Assembly: GCF_004762045.1 (NCBI RefSeq)
Contig: NZ_SJOM01000007.1
Coordinates: 5,135,798 to 5,199,797, forward strand
Source of the DNA: Mycobacterium sp. DL99
GTDB taxonomy: Bacteria; Actinomycetota; Actinomycetes; Mycobacteriales; Mycobacteriaceae
Direction: 5' to 3'
Length of the DNA: 64,000 nt
Shown here: positions 44,406-51,686 of the stretch, one piece after another
Numbering within the stretch: position 1 is the stretch's first letter
Layout of the letters: each line of letters opens with the position of its first letter
Position numbers and translations under genes: made by a program
Notes under the pieces: model-generated
Told to the model about the DNA's origin: nothing
Seen by the model: only the letters and a program-made list of their open reading frames with translations
Databases searched by the model: none

Positions 44406-46349
44406 CTAGGAAAGTCGGGGCCAGGCGCGGTTGCGCAGCAACCGCAGCCCGTTGAGGGCGACCAGAATGGTCGAGCCCTCGTGACCGGCCACGCCCAGTG
44501 GTAACGGCAAGTGCCCGAACAGGTCCCAGGTCACCAGGACGGTGATGACGGTGGCCGCGATGACCAGGTTGGCGATGACCAGCCGCCGGGCCCGCTCGGA
44601 CAGCGCGACCACCGAGGCGATCGCCGACAGATCGTCGCCGACGGTGACGACGTCAGCGGTGTCGACCGTGAGATCGGCACCGCTGCGCCCCATCGCCATC
44701 GACGTATGGGCGGACGCCATGGCCGGCGCGTCGTTGACCCCGTCGCCGACCATGAGAACCCGCCGCCCACCGGATTCCAGTTCGCGGACCGCAGCAGCCT
44801 TGTCCTCGGGCAGCAGCCCGGCCCGCACGTCCTCGACTCCCAACTGCCCGGCCAGTTGCGCCGCCGCCACGCGGTTGTCACCGGTGAGCAGCACCGGCGA
44901 GCGTCCGGTGAGGGTACGCAGTGCCCGCACGGCAGCGGCCGCGCCCGGGCGAGCCTGATCATGCAGCCCCAGTACCCCGATCGCGAGACCGTCGACGGCC
45001 ACGATGACGGCGGTCGCCCCGGTGGCCTCGATCTCGGTCACAGCCGGGATCGCCGGGCCCGAATACGCTGCGGGGCTGGATACCTCGACCGGGCGTCCGT
45101 CGACGATCACCCGCACTCCGCGGCCCGGCCAGGCGGTGAAGCCGCCGGCTTCCGGCACTGTGATGCCGCGGGACGCAGCCTCGGCGACGATGGCCCGCCC
45201 GATCGGGTGTTCGCTGAATTGTTCTGCGGCAGCTGCGGTTGCGAGCACCCGATCAGCCGGTGTACCGGCGACCGTCACAACCTGCGATACCCGGGGCGCG
45301 CCTGTGGTCAGTGTTCCGGTCTTGTCGAGTACGACGACGTCCGTATCGGCCAGCCGCTCCATGGCGATCGCGGATTTCACCAAGACGCCGCGACGGCTGG
45401 CGTTGGCGATCGCGCACAGCAGGGGCGGCATCGTGGCGAGCACGACCGCGCATGGCGAGGCCACGATCATGAACGTCATGGCGCGCAACAGAGTTGAGCG
45501 CACGTCGGCGCCCAGCGCCAGCGGTACCGCGAACAGCGCCAGGGTCGCGACCACAACGACTACCGAATAGCGCTGCTCGACCTTCTCGATGAACAGCTGC
45601 GTGGTGGCCTTGGTCGCCGAGGCCGCGGCAACGGCTGCGACGATGCGCGCCATCACCGTGCCCGAGGGGTCCTGCGTGACCGTGACCTGCAGCGCCCCAG
45701 AGGTGTTGAGCGTTCCGGCGAATACGTCGTCGCCCACGTGTTTGGCGACCGGCAACGGTTCACCGGTGATCGAGGACTGGTCGACGTCCGACGACCCACC
45801 GATCACGGTGCCGTCCGCCGAGATCCGTTCGCCGGGCCGGATGAGGATGCGATCGCCGGGCCGCAACGCCTCTGCGGCGACGACGCGCTGGGTGCCGTCC
45901 TCGAGAAGGGTCGCATCGGGTGGGGCCAGGTCGAGCAGACCGCGCACCGACCGTTCGGTGCGCGCGGTGGCCACATCCTCCAACGCGCCCGACGTCGCGA
46001 AGATGACGATCAACAGTGCGCCGTCGAACACCTGCCCGATGGCCGCCGCACCGATCGCCGCGACGATCATCAGCAGGTCGACATCGAGCGTGCGGTCGCG
46101 CAGCGCCTGCACGCCGGACACCGCGGATTGCCAACCGCCGGCGAGGTAGCACGCGAGATACAACGTCCACCACAGCGGTTGTGGCGCATCGGCCAATTGC
46201 GCAACCACTCCGCACAGCATCAACACCAGGGCCGCGACGGCCCAGCGGACGGAGTCCAGGGACCAGATCCACCTGCCGAGACCGCGCGCACCGGCGGGCC
46301 GGGCGTCGCCGTCACGCACTGACGGCCGGTCGATCGACACAGCGGTCAT
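44406..46349 (-). CDS. ctpD: CtpD-type heavy-metal P1B-ATPase
   Basis: 647 aa from the ATG at 46349. The membrane metal site is SPC (MIVASPCAVVLATMPPLL), as in the P1B-4 cobalt/iron exporters, with no N-terminal CxxC metal domain. Phosphorylation site DKTGTLTTG, actuator SITGEPLP, hinge MVGDGVNDAPAMA, and the C-terminal HEGSTILVALNGLRLL. The sequence follows M. tuberculosis CtpD closely. Exports Co2+, Ni2+ or Fe2+. Divergent from the nmtR-like gene with an inverted repeat between them, so induced by those metals. Confidence 0.92.
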   Translation of the reverse strand: MTAVSIDRPSVRDGDARPAGARGLGRWIWSLDSVRWAVAALVLMLCGVVAQLADAPQPLWWTLYLACYLAGGWQSAVSGVQALRDRTLDVDLLMIVAAIGAAAIGQVFDGALLIVIFATSGALEDVATARTERSVRGLLDLAPPDATLLEDGTQRVVAAEALRPGDRILIRPGERISADGTVIGGSSDVDQSSITGEPLPVAKHVGDDVFAGTLNTSGALQVTVTQDPSGTVMARIVAAVAAASATKATTQLFIEKVEQRYSVVVVVATLALFAVPLALGADVRSTLLRAMTFMIVASPCAVVLATMPPLLCAIANASRRGVLVKSAIAMERLADTDVVVLDKTGTLTTGAPRVSQVVTVAGTPADRVLATAAAAEQFSEHPIGRAIVAEAASRGITVPEAGGFTAWPGRGVRVIVDGRPVEVSSPAAYSGPAIPAVTEIEATGATAVIVAVDGLAIGVLGLHDQARPGAAAAVRALRTLTGRSPVLLTGDNRVAAAQLAGQLGVEDVRAGLLPEDKAAAVRELESGGRRVLMVGDGVNDAPAMASAHTSMAMGRSGADLTVDTADVVTVGDDLSAIASVVALSERARRLVIANLVIAATVITVLVTWDLFGHLPLPLGVAGHEGSTILVALNGLRLLRNRAWPRLS

Positions 46350-46395
46350 GGATCGCGCCTCCCCTTCATCGTCGCCACACACATCGTAGACATTT

Positions 46396-46419
46396 ATACA
46401 TGTAGAGATTGAAATGTAT
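46396..46419. promoter_or_regulatory. Putative NmtR operator
   Basis: ATACAT (46396–46401) and ATGTAT (46414–46419) form an inverted repeat with a 12-bp AT-rich spacer, between the divergent ctpD and nmtR-like genes. Size and AT-rich composition in a GC-rich region suit an ArsR/SmtB dimer site. Confidence 0.65.
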
Positions 46420-46454
46420 CACCGATGTTTTGCCCGCATGCTTGAATGAATGCC

Positions 46455-46808
46455 ATGGGCCACGGAGTTGAGGGGCGCGCGACGCCGGCAGCGTCCCTCG
46501 ACGCGGCCTCAGCGGCCAAAGTCGCCGAGACCCTACAGGCCCTCGCCTCCCCCAACCGATTGCTGATCCTGACCCGGCTGCGGGAATCGCCATGCTCGGT
46601 CACCGAGCTGTCCGCCGCGGTAGGCATGGAGCAGCCCGCAGTCTCCAACCAACTCCGGTTATTGCGGGCACTGGGCCTGGTGACCGGCGACAGGTCCGGC
46701 CGCAATATCGTGTACCGGCTGTACGACAGCCATGTCGCGCAACTGCTCGATGAAGCCATCTACCACATCGAACATCTCCGGCTCGGCGCCCGCGAAACCT
46801 CTGCCTAG
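46455..46808 (+). CDS. nmtR: NmtR-like ArsR/SmtB nickel/cobalt sensor
   Basis: 117 aa from the ATG at 46455, chosen because it yields the N-terminus MGHGVEGR whose Gly2/His3 are metal ligands in NmtR (46446 is an alternative). Winged helix: ELSAAVGMEQPAVSNQLRLLRALG. Alpha-5 ligands Asp91, His93, His104 and His107 are all conserved at the same numbering as M. tuberculosis NmtR; His109 is Arg here and the C-terminal His is lost. Derepresses ctpD and probably itself on binding Ni2+ or Co2+. Confidence 0.88.
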   Translation: MGHGVEGRATPAASLDAASAAKVAETLQALASPNRLLILTRLRESPCSVTELSAAVGMEQPAVSNQLRLLRALGLVTGDRSGRNIVYRLYDSHVAQLLDEAIYHIEHLRLGARETSA

Positions 46809-47027
46809 TCCTTAAGTCCGCTGCAGCCAAAGAGTTTCACGGATTGTTCACCCGAGAACGCCGACCCGGAACAGGCCGCGTGGCAAGACTCGCACCGTTG
46901 CCGGAATCCTTTATTTTCGCGGTGACCCGAACTATTGTGAAGTCGTTATATGTTGATATCCGCCCATCCTCGGGAGTTTGCTGTCGGCCATACCGGCGGC
47001 ACCCGAACAGTGAGGAGTTGAACAACG

Positions 47028-47126
47028 ATGCGCATCGCAACCAAGGGATCCTGCACCTGTCGCTGCAATGCCTGCGATGGTGGCCACCACTGCGGAAACC
47101 CCCCGAACTGCAACGCGCGGCGCTGA
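47028..47126 (+). CDS. 32-aa Cys-rich metallothionein-like peptide
   Basis: ATG 47028, with AGGAG 10 bp upstream (47013–47017), encodes MRIATKGSCTCRCNACDGGH followed by HCGNPPNCNARR and TGA. Six Cys (CxCxC, CxxC) and two adjacent His in 32 aa, no aromatic residues and no membrane helix: the composition of a metallothionein. It is not similar to mycobacterial MymT as I recall that sequence. It follows the Co/Ni exporter and sensor genes and precedes a ZIP transporter. A hairpin 8 bp after the stop supports a real transcript. Zn, Cu, Co or Ni binding is inferred. Confidence 0.6.
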   Translation: MRIATKGSCTCRCNACDGGHHCGNPPNCNARR

Positions 47127-47133
47127 CGCCGTC

Positions 47134-47170
47134 GGTGGCCTGTCGCCCGGGCAACCGGCGACAGGTCACC
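47134..47170 (+). terminator. Hairpin after the Cys-rich peptide gene
   Basis: 14-bp arms (GGTGGCCTGTCGCC against GGCGACAGGTCACC, one G·T) with a 9-nt loop, 8 bp downstream of the TGA. No T-run follows. Probably a terminator. Confidence 0.6.
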
Positions 47171-47325
47171 ACCCCTAACCGCTACGCCGCCTGACCATCG
47201 GGCCATAACCTCATCGATCGCACCGATCGGTCGTGCGATCTTGCGCTGACTCACTTCTCCTTATTCTTTCTCCCCGCCGCTCCCGCCTCCCCGGTTCTGA
47301 GCCTGCGCGGCCTTATGCTGCGGCT

Positions 47326-48030
47326 GTGCTCGCTGCGCTGATCTGGGGTCTGGTCGCCGCATCCTCGCTGCTCATCGGCGCGGTCGCCGGCGTGGTCCGG
47401 GACTGGAATCAACGCCTCGTCGGCCTCGTCCTCGGTTTCGGCGCTGGGGCGCTCATCTCCAGCATCTCCTTCGAACTCGCCGAGGAAGGCTTCCGGGCCA
47501 GCGGCGCCTGGGCCGTGGCACTCGGCCTGGCCATCGGGGCCGTGGTGTTCTATCTCGCGGACAAGGCAGTAGATCGACTGGGCCGCAATGGAACTCAGAC
47601 CGCCGGGCTGCCCCTGCTACTCGGCGCCCTGCTCGACGGCATTCCCGAACAGGCCGCACTCGGCATCGGCATCGCAGCCGGAGCCGGCGTCAGCCTGGCC
47701 CTCGTGGTGTCCATCTTCGTGTCGAACCTGCCCGAATCGATCGGATCGGCCAGCGACATGAAATCCGCGGGTGAACCTGCCCGCCGGATTGTCGGCAGCT
47801 GGGCCGTGATCGCCGCACTGTGCGCGCTGGCCACAGTCGGCGGCTATCAGCTGCAGAACGTGGCCGGCGCCGAATTCCGGGGCGGCATCAACGGATTCGC
47901 CGCCGGAGCGCTGCTGGTCATGCTGGTGGGCTCGATGATCCCGGAGGCCACCGAGAAAGCCAAGGAGAACGCCGGCCTGGCGGCCGTGCTGGGTTTCGCC
48001 GTCGCCGCGGGATTGTCGCTGGCCGGGTGA
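47326..48030 (+). CDS. ZIP-family metal transporter
   Basis: 234 aa from a GTG at 47326 that begins directly in the first helix (VLAALIWGLVAASSLLIG). About eight membrane segments. The TM4/TM5-type motifs are LLLGALLDGIPEQAALGIG and SNLPESIGSASDMKSAG, where HN/HxxPE of classic ZIPs is replaced by DGIPE and NLPES, so the metal site differs. Together with the Cys-rich peptide, nmtR and ctpD it completes a metal-handling block. The substrate (Zn, Fe, Co) is unknown. Confidence 0.75.
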   Translation: MLAALIWGLVAASSLLIGAVAGVVRDWNQRLVGLVLGFGAGALISSISFELAEEGFRASGAWAVALGLAIGAVVFYLADKAVDRLGRNGTQTAGLPLLLGALLDGIPEQAALGIGIAAGAGVSLALVVSIFVSNLPESIGSASDMKSAGEPARRIVGSWAVIAALCALATVGGYQLQNVAGAEFRGGINGFAAGALLVMLVGSMIPEATEKAKENAGLAAVLGFAVAAGLSLAG

Positions 48031-48055
48031 ACCGGCCGCGGGTTAGGTTCGGCGG

Positions 48056-48841
48056 GTGACTGTTCAGTGGCACCTCGGGCCCATCAGCGTCGGGGTGCAC
48101 AACCTGTTCGTCGCCCTCGGGGTGTCCGCCGCACTGATGGTGTTCGTCGCCGAGGCCCGCCGGCGCGGTGCGGTCAACGAGCAGTCGGTCGTCGCCGCGG
48201 CCGGGGCGCTGATCGGTGGCGCGATCGGGATGAGGTTGACCGGGTTGGTACGTCACCTGGACTTCAGCGCCAATCCGAGCCTGGCCCAGGCCTGGCAGTT
48301 CGGCTCGCGCAGCATTCTCGGTGGGCTGCTCGGCGCCTACCTCGGGGTGCTCATCGCCAAGCGGCTGGGCGGTTACCGCGGAAAGACCGGCGACCTGTTC
48401 GCCCCCGCAGTCGCACTCGGCATGGCGATCGGCCGGATCGGCTGCCACCTCACCGAAGCCCCCGGCCGGCCGACAACCCTGCCGTGGGGCATCCACGCGC
48501 CGGCCGACACCCCCGAATGCCCGGGCTGCCTCGCCGGAGCCGCGATGCACCCGTCGTTTCTCTACGAGATCGCCTTCCAGCTCACCGCATTCGCCGTGTT
48601 GCTATGGCTGCGCCCCCGCATCGGCAAGCCCGGGGAGCTGTTCGTGCTCTACTTCGCCGGTTACGCGGGTTTCCGATTCCTCGTGGAGTTCGTCCGGGCC
48701 AACGAGACCGTGTGGCTGGATCTGACCCGCCCGCAATGGTTCCTGCTGCCGTCGTTACTGATCGTCGGGTTTCGGCTGTGGTACGGCTACCGCCGCGGGT
48801 ACTATCGCAACCCAGCCCATTCTCAGGAGGTGCCCGCATGA
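48056..48841 (+). CDS. Lgt-like prolipoprotein diacylglyceryl transferase paralogue
   Basis: 261 aa, GTG start. Seven-helix Lgt fold with HPSFLYEIAFQL (Lgt HPTQLYE), YAGFRFLVEFVRANE (YGxxRFxxE) and AIGRIGCHLTEAPGRPT at the place of the signature GRxGNFxNxE, where Asn is Cys and the NxE spacing differs. It may be a paralogue with altered activity; the principal Lgt is expected near trp genes elsewhere. The TGA stop at 48839–48841 overlaps the next ATG, and the same frame remains open beyond it for 172 codons of Ala/Pro-rich sequence. Confidence 0.75.
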   Translation: MTVQWHLGPISVGVHNLFVALGVSAALMVFVAEARRRGAVNEQSVVAAAGALIGGAIGMRLTGLVRHLDFSANPSLAQAWQFGSRSILGGLLGAYLGVLIAKRLGGYRGKTGDLFAPAVALGMAIGRIGCHLTEAPGRPTTLPWGIHAPADTPECPGCLAGAAMHPSFLYEIAFQLTAFAVLLWLRPRIGKPGELFVLYFAGYAGFRFLVEFVRANETVWLDLTRPQWFLLPSLLIVGFRLWYGYRRGYYRNPAHSQEVPA

Positions 48842-48897
48842 CGACACCGCCCGGCCCGCCTGACGACACGCCCCCACCCGGCGAGAACCGCAGGTAG
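48838..48897 (+). CDS. Pro-rich short ORF, probable 5' part of a frameshifted gene
   Basis: ATG overlapping the Lgt-like stop (ATGA), preceded by AGGAGG at 48826–48831, encodes MTTPPGPPDDTPPPGENRR and TAG. The strong Shine-Dalgarno sequence and overlap suggest a real start. The Pro/Asp-rich composition blends into the Ala/Pro-rich open frame one register away (48899 onward), so a single-base shift near 48885–48905 would yield one protein of about 170 aa. Confidence 0.4.
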   Translation: MTTPPGPPDDTPPPGENRR

Positions 48898-48898
48898 C

Positions 48899-49360
48899 CG
48901 CGCGACGGACCTGCCTGCCGCCACCCCGGCCCCGGGCGCTCCGGCCGCAACCCCGGCCGGCACCGAAACGGTTCCGGCCGCTCCGGCCCCGGGCGCTCCG
49001 GCTGCCGAGGGGACCCCGGTCGCTCACGGCACGCCGGTCGCCGAGGGTGTCCCGGCACCGGCCGCCGCAGGTGCGGGCAACGCCGCCACCGCGGTTCCGC
49101 CGGCCGAGGGTGTGCCTGCTGAGGGTGTCCCCGCCGCCGCTCCGGGCGCTCCGGGCGCTCCGGCTGCCCCGGCCGCTCCGGCACCGGGCGCTCCGGGCGC
49201 TCCGGCTGCCCCGGCCGCTCCGGCACCGGGCGCTCCGGCTGCTCCTGCCGCTCCGGCCACCGAGCCGGCGCTGGTTCCGGCCGGCACCCAGCCGGCGGTC
49301 ACCACGCCCGCCCCGGCCCCTGCGGTCGCCCCGGCGAGCAACCACGGGACCGTGTCCTGA
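48899..49360 (+). pseudogene. Ala/Pro-rich (GAPGAPAAPAAP) open frame without its own good start
   Basis: An uninterrupted frame to TGA 49358–49360, continuous in register with the Lgt-like gene after its TGA but lacking any ATG until internal GTGs (49112 is the first credible one). Content: PAPGAPAATPAG, AEGTPVAHGTPVAEGVP, then 42-bp tandem repeats at 49144–49185 and 49186–49227 plus a partial third, each encoding GAPGAPAAPAAPAP. A terminator follows at 49377. Either the 3' part of a frameshifted gene starting at 48838, or a tail of the Lgt-like protein cut off by a stop (mycobacterial Lgt has a long C-terminal tail). The reverse strand also stays open because of composition. Confidence 0.45.
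49144..49227 (+). repeat. 42-bp tandem repeat, two full units plus a partial third
   Basis: Two identical 42-bp units at 49144–49185 and 49186–49227 with a degenerate third from 49228. Such GC-rich arrays are prone to slippage and copy-number change. Confidence 0.85.
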
Positions 49361-49376
49361 TCTAGGTAGTTCACGG

Positions 49377-49417
49377 CAACGGCCGGACGCGGGCAACCGC
49401 GTTCGGCCGTTGTTTTT
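49377..49417 (+). terminator. Rho-independent-type terminator
   Basis: 16-bp arms (CAACGGCCGGACGCGG against its complement with one G·T) with a GCAA loop, followed directly by TTTTT. It closes the plus-strand unit ending at 49360. Confidence 0.88.
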
Positions 49418-49529
49418 ATGTGGACGTCTCGATCGCCTGTCGCCGTTTTCTACGCCTGGGCTCTGGATCTCGCGGTTTAGCAACCCCACGGTAGAAACCG
49501 GCGCGCGCAGAAGCGATTCCGAGAACCGG

Positions 49530-50483
49530 TCAGGCGATCGACAGCGCGATGCCGTCGAGAATGTCGTGCTCGCTGACCACCAGTTCGCCGATGCCGGCGC
49601 GCTGTGTGAGTACGGCCGCCAACTCCTCGACGATGATGGCGCCGCCGCCGATCACATCGGCACGGCCGGCATGCATCGGCCCGAGCGCCAGGCGTTCGGC
49701 CTTGGTCATCCCGATCAGCTGCTCACACACCGCGAGCAGATCATCAAATTCGATGCGGGACAAATGAATTGCCTCAGGATCGTATTCGGTCATGCGCTGC
49801 GCCAGCGCCGAGAGGGTCGTCATCGTCCCGGCCACGCCGACCCAGGTGTGCGCCCCTTCGACCGGCACCACCCGCAGCGCCTCGGCCAGGCCGTCACGGG
49901 CCACCGCCCGCGCCTGCGCCACCTCGGCGGCGGTGGGCGGGTCGGAGTGCAGGCACCGTTCGGTCAGCCGCACACACCCGATGTCGGCGGAGAAGCTGGC
50001 CTGCACGGCCGTGTCGCCGAGCACCAGTTCGGTCGAGCCGCCACCCAGGTCGACGACCACGAAAGGGCCTGCGGCAGGGTCGAGTTCACCGACCGCACCG
50101 CGGAACGACAGCTCGGCCTCCTCGGTCCCGGTGATCACCTCGGCCTGAATGTCCGGAGAACCGGGCACCACCTTGCCCAGCAGCCGGGCGGTCATCGCAA
50201 AGAACTCGTCGCGGTTTCCGGCATCGCGCGCCGCCGAAGTCGCCACCATCCGCACCGCGGTGACCGAATGCTCGCTCATCAGGGTCGCATAGTCAGCCAG
50301 TGCGGATTCGGTGCGCGCCAACGCTTCCGGCGCAAACTGACCCGTCGCGTCGACGCCCTGCCCCAGCCGTACCACCCGCATCTCGCGGTGCACGTCACAC
50401 AGCTTGCCGTCCACCACGTCGGCGATCAGCAGACGAATCGAGTTGGTGCCGCAATCGATCGCGCCGACTCGCCTCAAACCCAC
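49530..50483 (-). CDS. ppx2: Ppx/GppA-family exopolyphosphatase
   Basis: 317 aa, GTG start at 50483 overlapping the DUF501 stop. ASKHA motifs: AAIDCGTN-type start (GAIDCGTNSIRLLIAD), VVVDLGGGSTELVLG and GVAGTMTTLSAL. Hydrolyses polyphosphate and possibly pppGpp. It is in the same order as M. tuberculosis Rv1026 (ppx2) beside Rv1025–Rv1020 homologues. Confidence 0.9.
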   Translation of the reverse strand: MGLRRVGAIDCGTNSIRLLIADVVDGKLCDVHREMRVVRLGQGVDATGQFAPEALARTESALADYATLMSEHSVTAVRMVATSAARDAGNRDEFFAMTARLLGKVVPGSPDIQAEVITGTEEAELSFRGAVGELDPAAGPFVVVDLGGGSTELVLGDTAVQASFSADIGCVRLTERCLHSDPPTAAEVAQARAVARDGLAEALRVVPVEGAHTWVGVAGTMTTLSALAQRMTEYDPEAIHLSRIEFDDLLAVCEQLIGMTKAERLALGPMHAGRADVIGGGAIIVEELAAVLTQRAGIGELVVSEHDILDGIALSIA

Positions 50484-50965
50484 ACCTCACGATCCAGAAT
50501 CCCGGCCATCGCCGGCTCGAGGGCCAGCACCGCCAGCGCCTCATCCCCAAAGGGATTGACCCCGCGGCCTTTCGCCAACGAGTGGGCCATCACCACGTGC
50601 AGACATTTGACCCGGTCGGGCATGCCACCCCCGGTGAACGTCGTACCCAGCGGCTCGATCGCGTCCCGCTCGGCCAGATACGACTCATGTGCCCGCAGGT
50701 AGGTCGCAGCCAGTTCCTCGTCCTGCTGCAGCCGCTCGGACATCTCTCGCATCAGCCCCGAGGATTCCAACCGACTGGCGGCCGCCGTGAGCGCCGGATG
50801 CGTCAAGTAGTACAGCGTCGGGAACGGCGTGCCATCGGGAAGTCTGGGTGCGGTCTTCACCACCCCGGGCTCGCCGTTGGGGCAGCGGTACGCGATCTCG
50901 AGGACACCGCGCGGTTCCCGGCCCAATTGCCGTGTCACGGCCTCGATGTCGTCAGGATCAACCAT
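50474..50965 (-). CDS. DUF501 protein
   Basis: 163 aa from the ATG at 50965 (MVDPDDIEAVTRQLGR), overlapping the divIC stop by 8 bp; the upstream extension in frame belongs to divIC in another frame. Conserved segments are CPNGEPGVVKTAPRLPDGTPFPTLYYLTHP and FTGGGMPDRVKCLHVVMAHSLAKG. The family is always near divIC and ppx in Actinobacteria; its function is unknown. Confidence 0.88.
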   Translation of the reverse strand: MVDPDDIEAVTRQLGREPRGVLEIAYRCPNGEPGVVKTAPRLPDGTPFPTLYYLTHPALTAAASRLESSGLMREMSERLQQDEELAATYLRAHESYLAERDAIEPLGTTFTGGGMPDRVKCLHVVMAHSLAKGRGVNPFGDEALAVLALEPAMAGILDREVWV

Positions 50966-51659
50966 TGGGACCTCTGGGCTCGGCAGGTGGCGGAACAGGC
51001 GGTGCGGGCGGACCGACCGGCGCAGGCGGAGGCCCGCCGATCGTGGGGGAAACCCCGTGCGGCTCATCGGCAATCGTGTGCCACAACGAGGTGTACCAGG
51101 GCTGGCCTGCGGGCACCGTCGATCCGGGCAGCACAGACGTTCCCGGCTCGCCCGACGCAATGGCCCCGGGCGGCAACTGCACCTGGTACGGGGTTTCGCC
51201 GGGCATCACGAAGCCGAGGCGCTTCCTGGCCTCGGCCTTGATGTACGCCTCATCGGCCAGCTTGACCTTTTGCAGTTCCAGATCTGCGATCTGAGCCCGC
51301 AACTGCTTCTCGAGAGTCTTGTTTTGCTGCATCTCGGTGCGCTGGGCGAAGTAGGTGCGCACCGGCCCGGCGATGGTCAGGGTCAGCACACACACCACCG
51401 CGGCCAGGATGGCCGCCCGGCGGGCGGTCGACCCGAACCGCTGCTCGGACTGCAGCTCGGCCTGTTCCTGAGCTTGCACCGCAATGGCTTTGGAGACCTT
51501 TTCATCGGCCACCGGCTCACCCTGCGCCGGACGGGACTCGCCCGCCCGGCGGCGGGGCTGTGAAGCGCGCGGCCGATTCGATTCCCCGGCCTTGCCCGGC
51601 TTACCGGGTCGGGAGGCTGGGGACCGTCTCTTCGGATCAGGCCGCTTCGCTTCGGGCAT
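50958..51659 (-). CDS. divIC: DivIC/FtsB-family septum formation protein
   Basis: 233 aa. A charged, Pro-rich cytoplasmic N-terminus (about 1–80), one membrane helix (AAILAAVVCVLTLTIAGPV), a coiled coil (QQNKTLEKQLRAQIADLELQKVKLADEAYIKAEARKRLGFVMPGE cut across two heptad blocks) and a Pro-rich tail outside. A component of the FtsQ–FtsB–FtsL-type divisome complex. The N- and C-terminal tails are longer than in E. coli FtsB, as is usual in mycobacteria. Confidence 0.88.
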   Translation of the reverse strand: MPEAKRPDPKRRSPASRPGKPGKAGESNRPRASQPRRRAGESRPAQGEPVADEKVSKAIAVQAQEQAELQSEQRFGSTARRAAILAAVVCVLTLTIAGPVRTYFAQRTEMQQNKTLEKQLRAQIADLELQKVKLADEAYIKAEARKRLGFVMPGETPYQVQLPPGAIASGEPGTSVLPGSTVPAGQPWYTSLWHTIADEPHGVSPTIGGPPPAPVGPPAPPVPPPAEPRGPNG

Positions 51660-51686
51660 CGACGTGTAGGTGCGCAGGCGCCTGCG

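Noticed and set aside
46844..47194. 116-codon plus-strand frame across the Cys-rich peptide gene
   Set aside because: Different register, no Shine-Dalgarno sequence, and composition typical of a shadow frame.
49024..49374. Minus-strand frame encoding a GAPGAGAAG collagen-like protein
   Set aside because: It is the reverse reading of the Ala/Pro repeats; the plus-strand terminator at 49377 and upstream Shine-Dalgarno sequence favour the plus strand.
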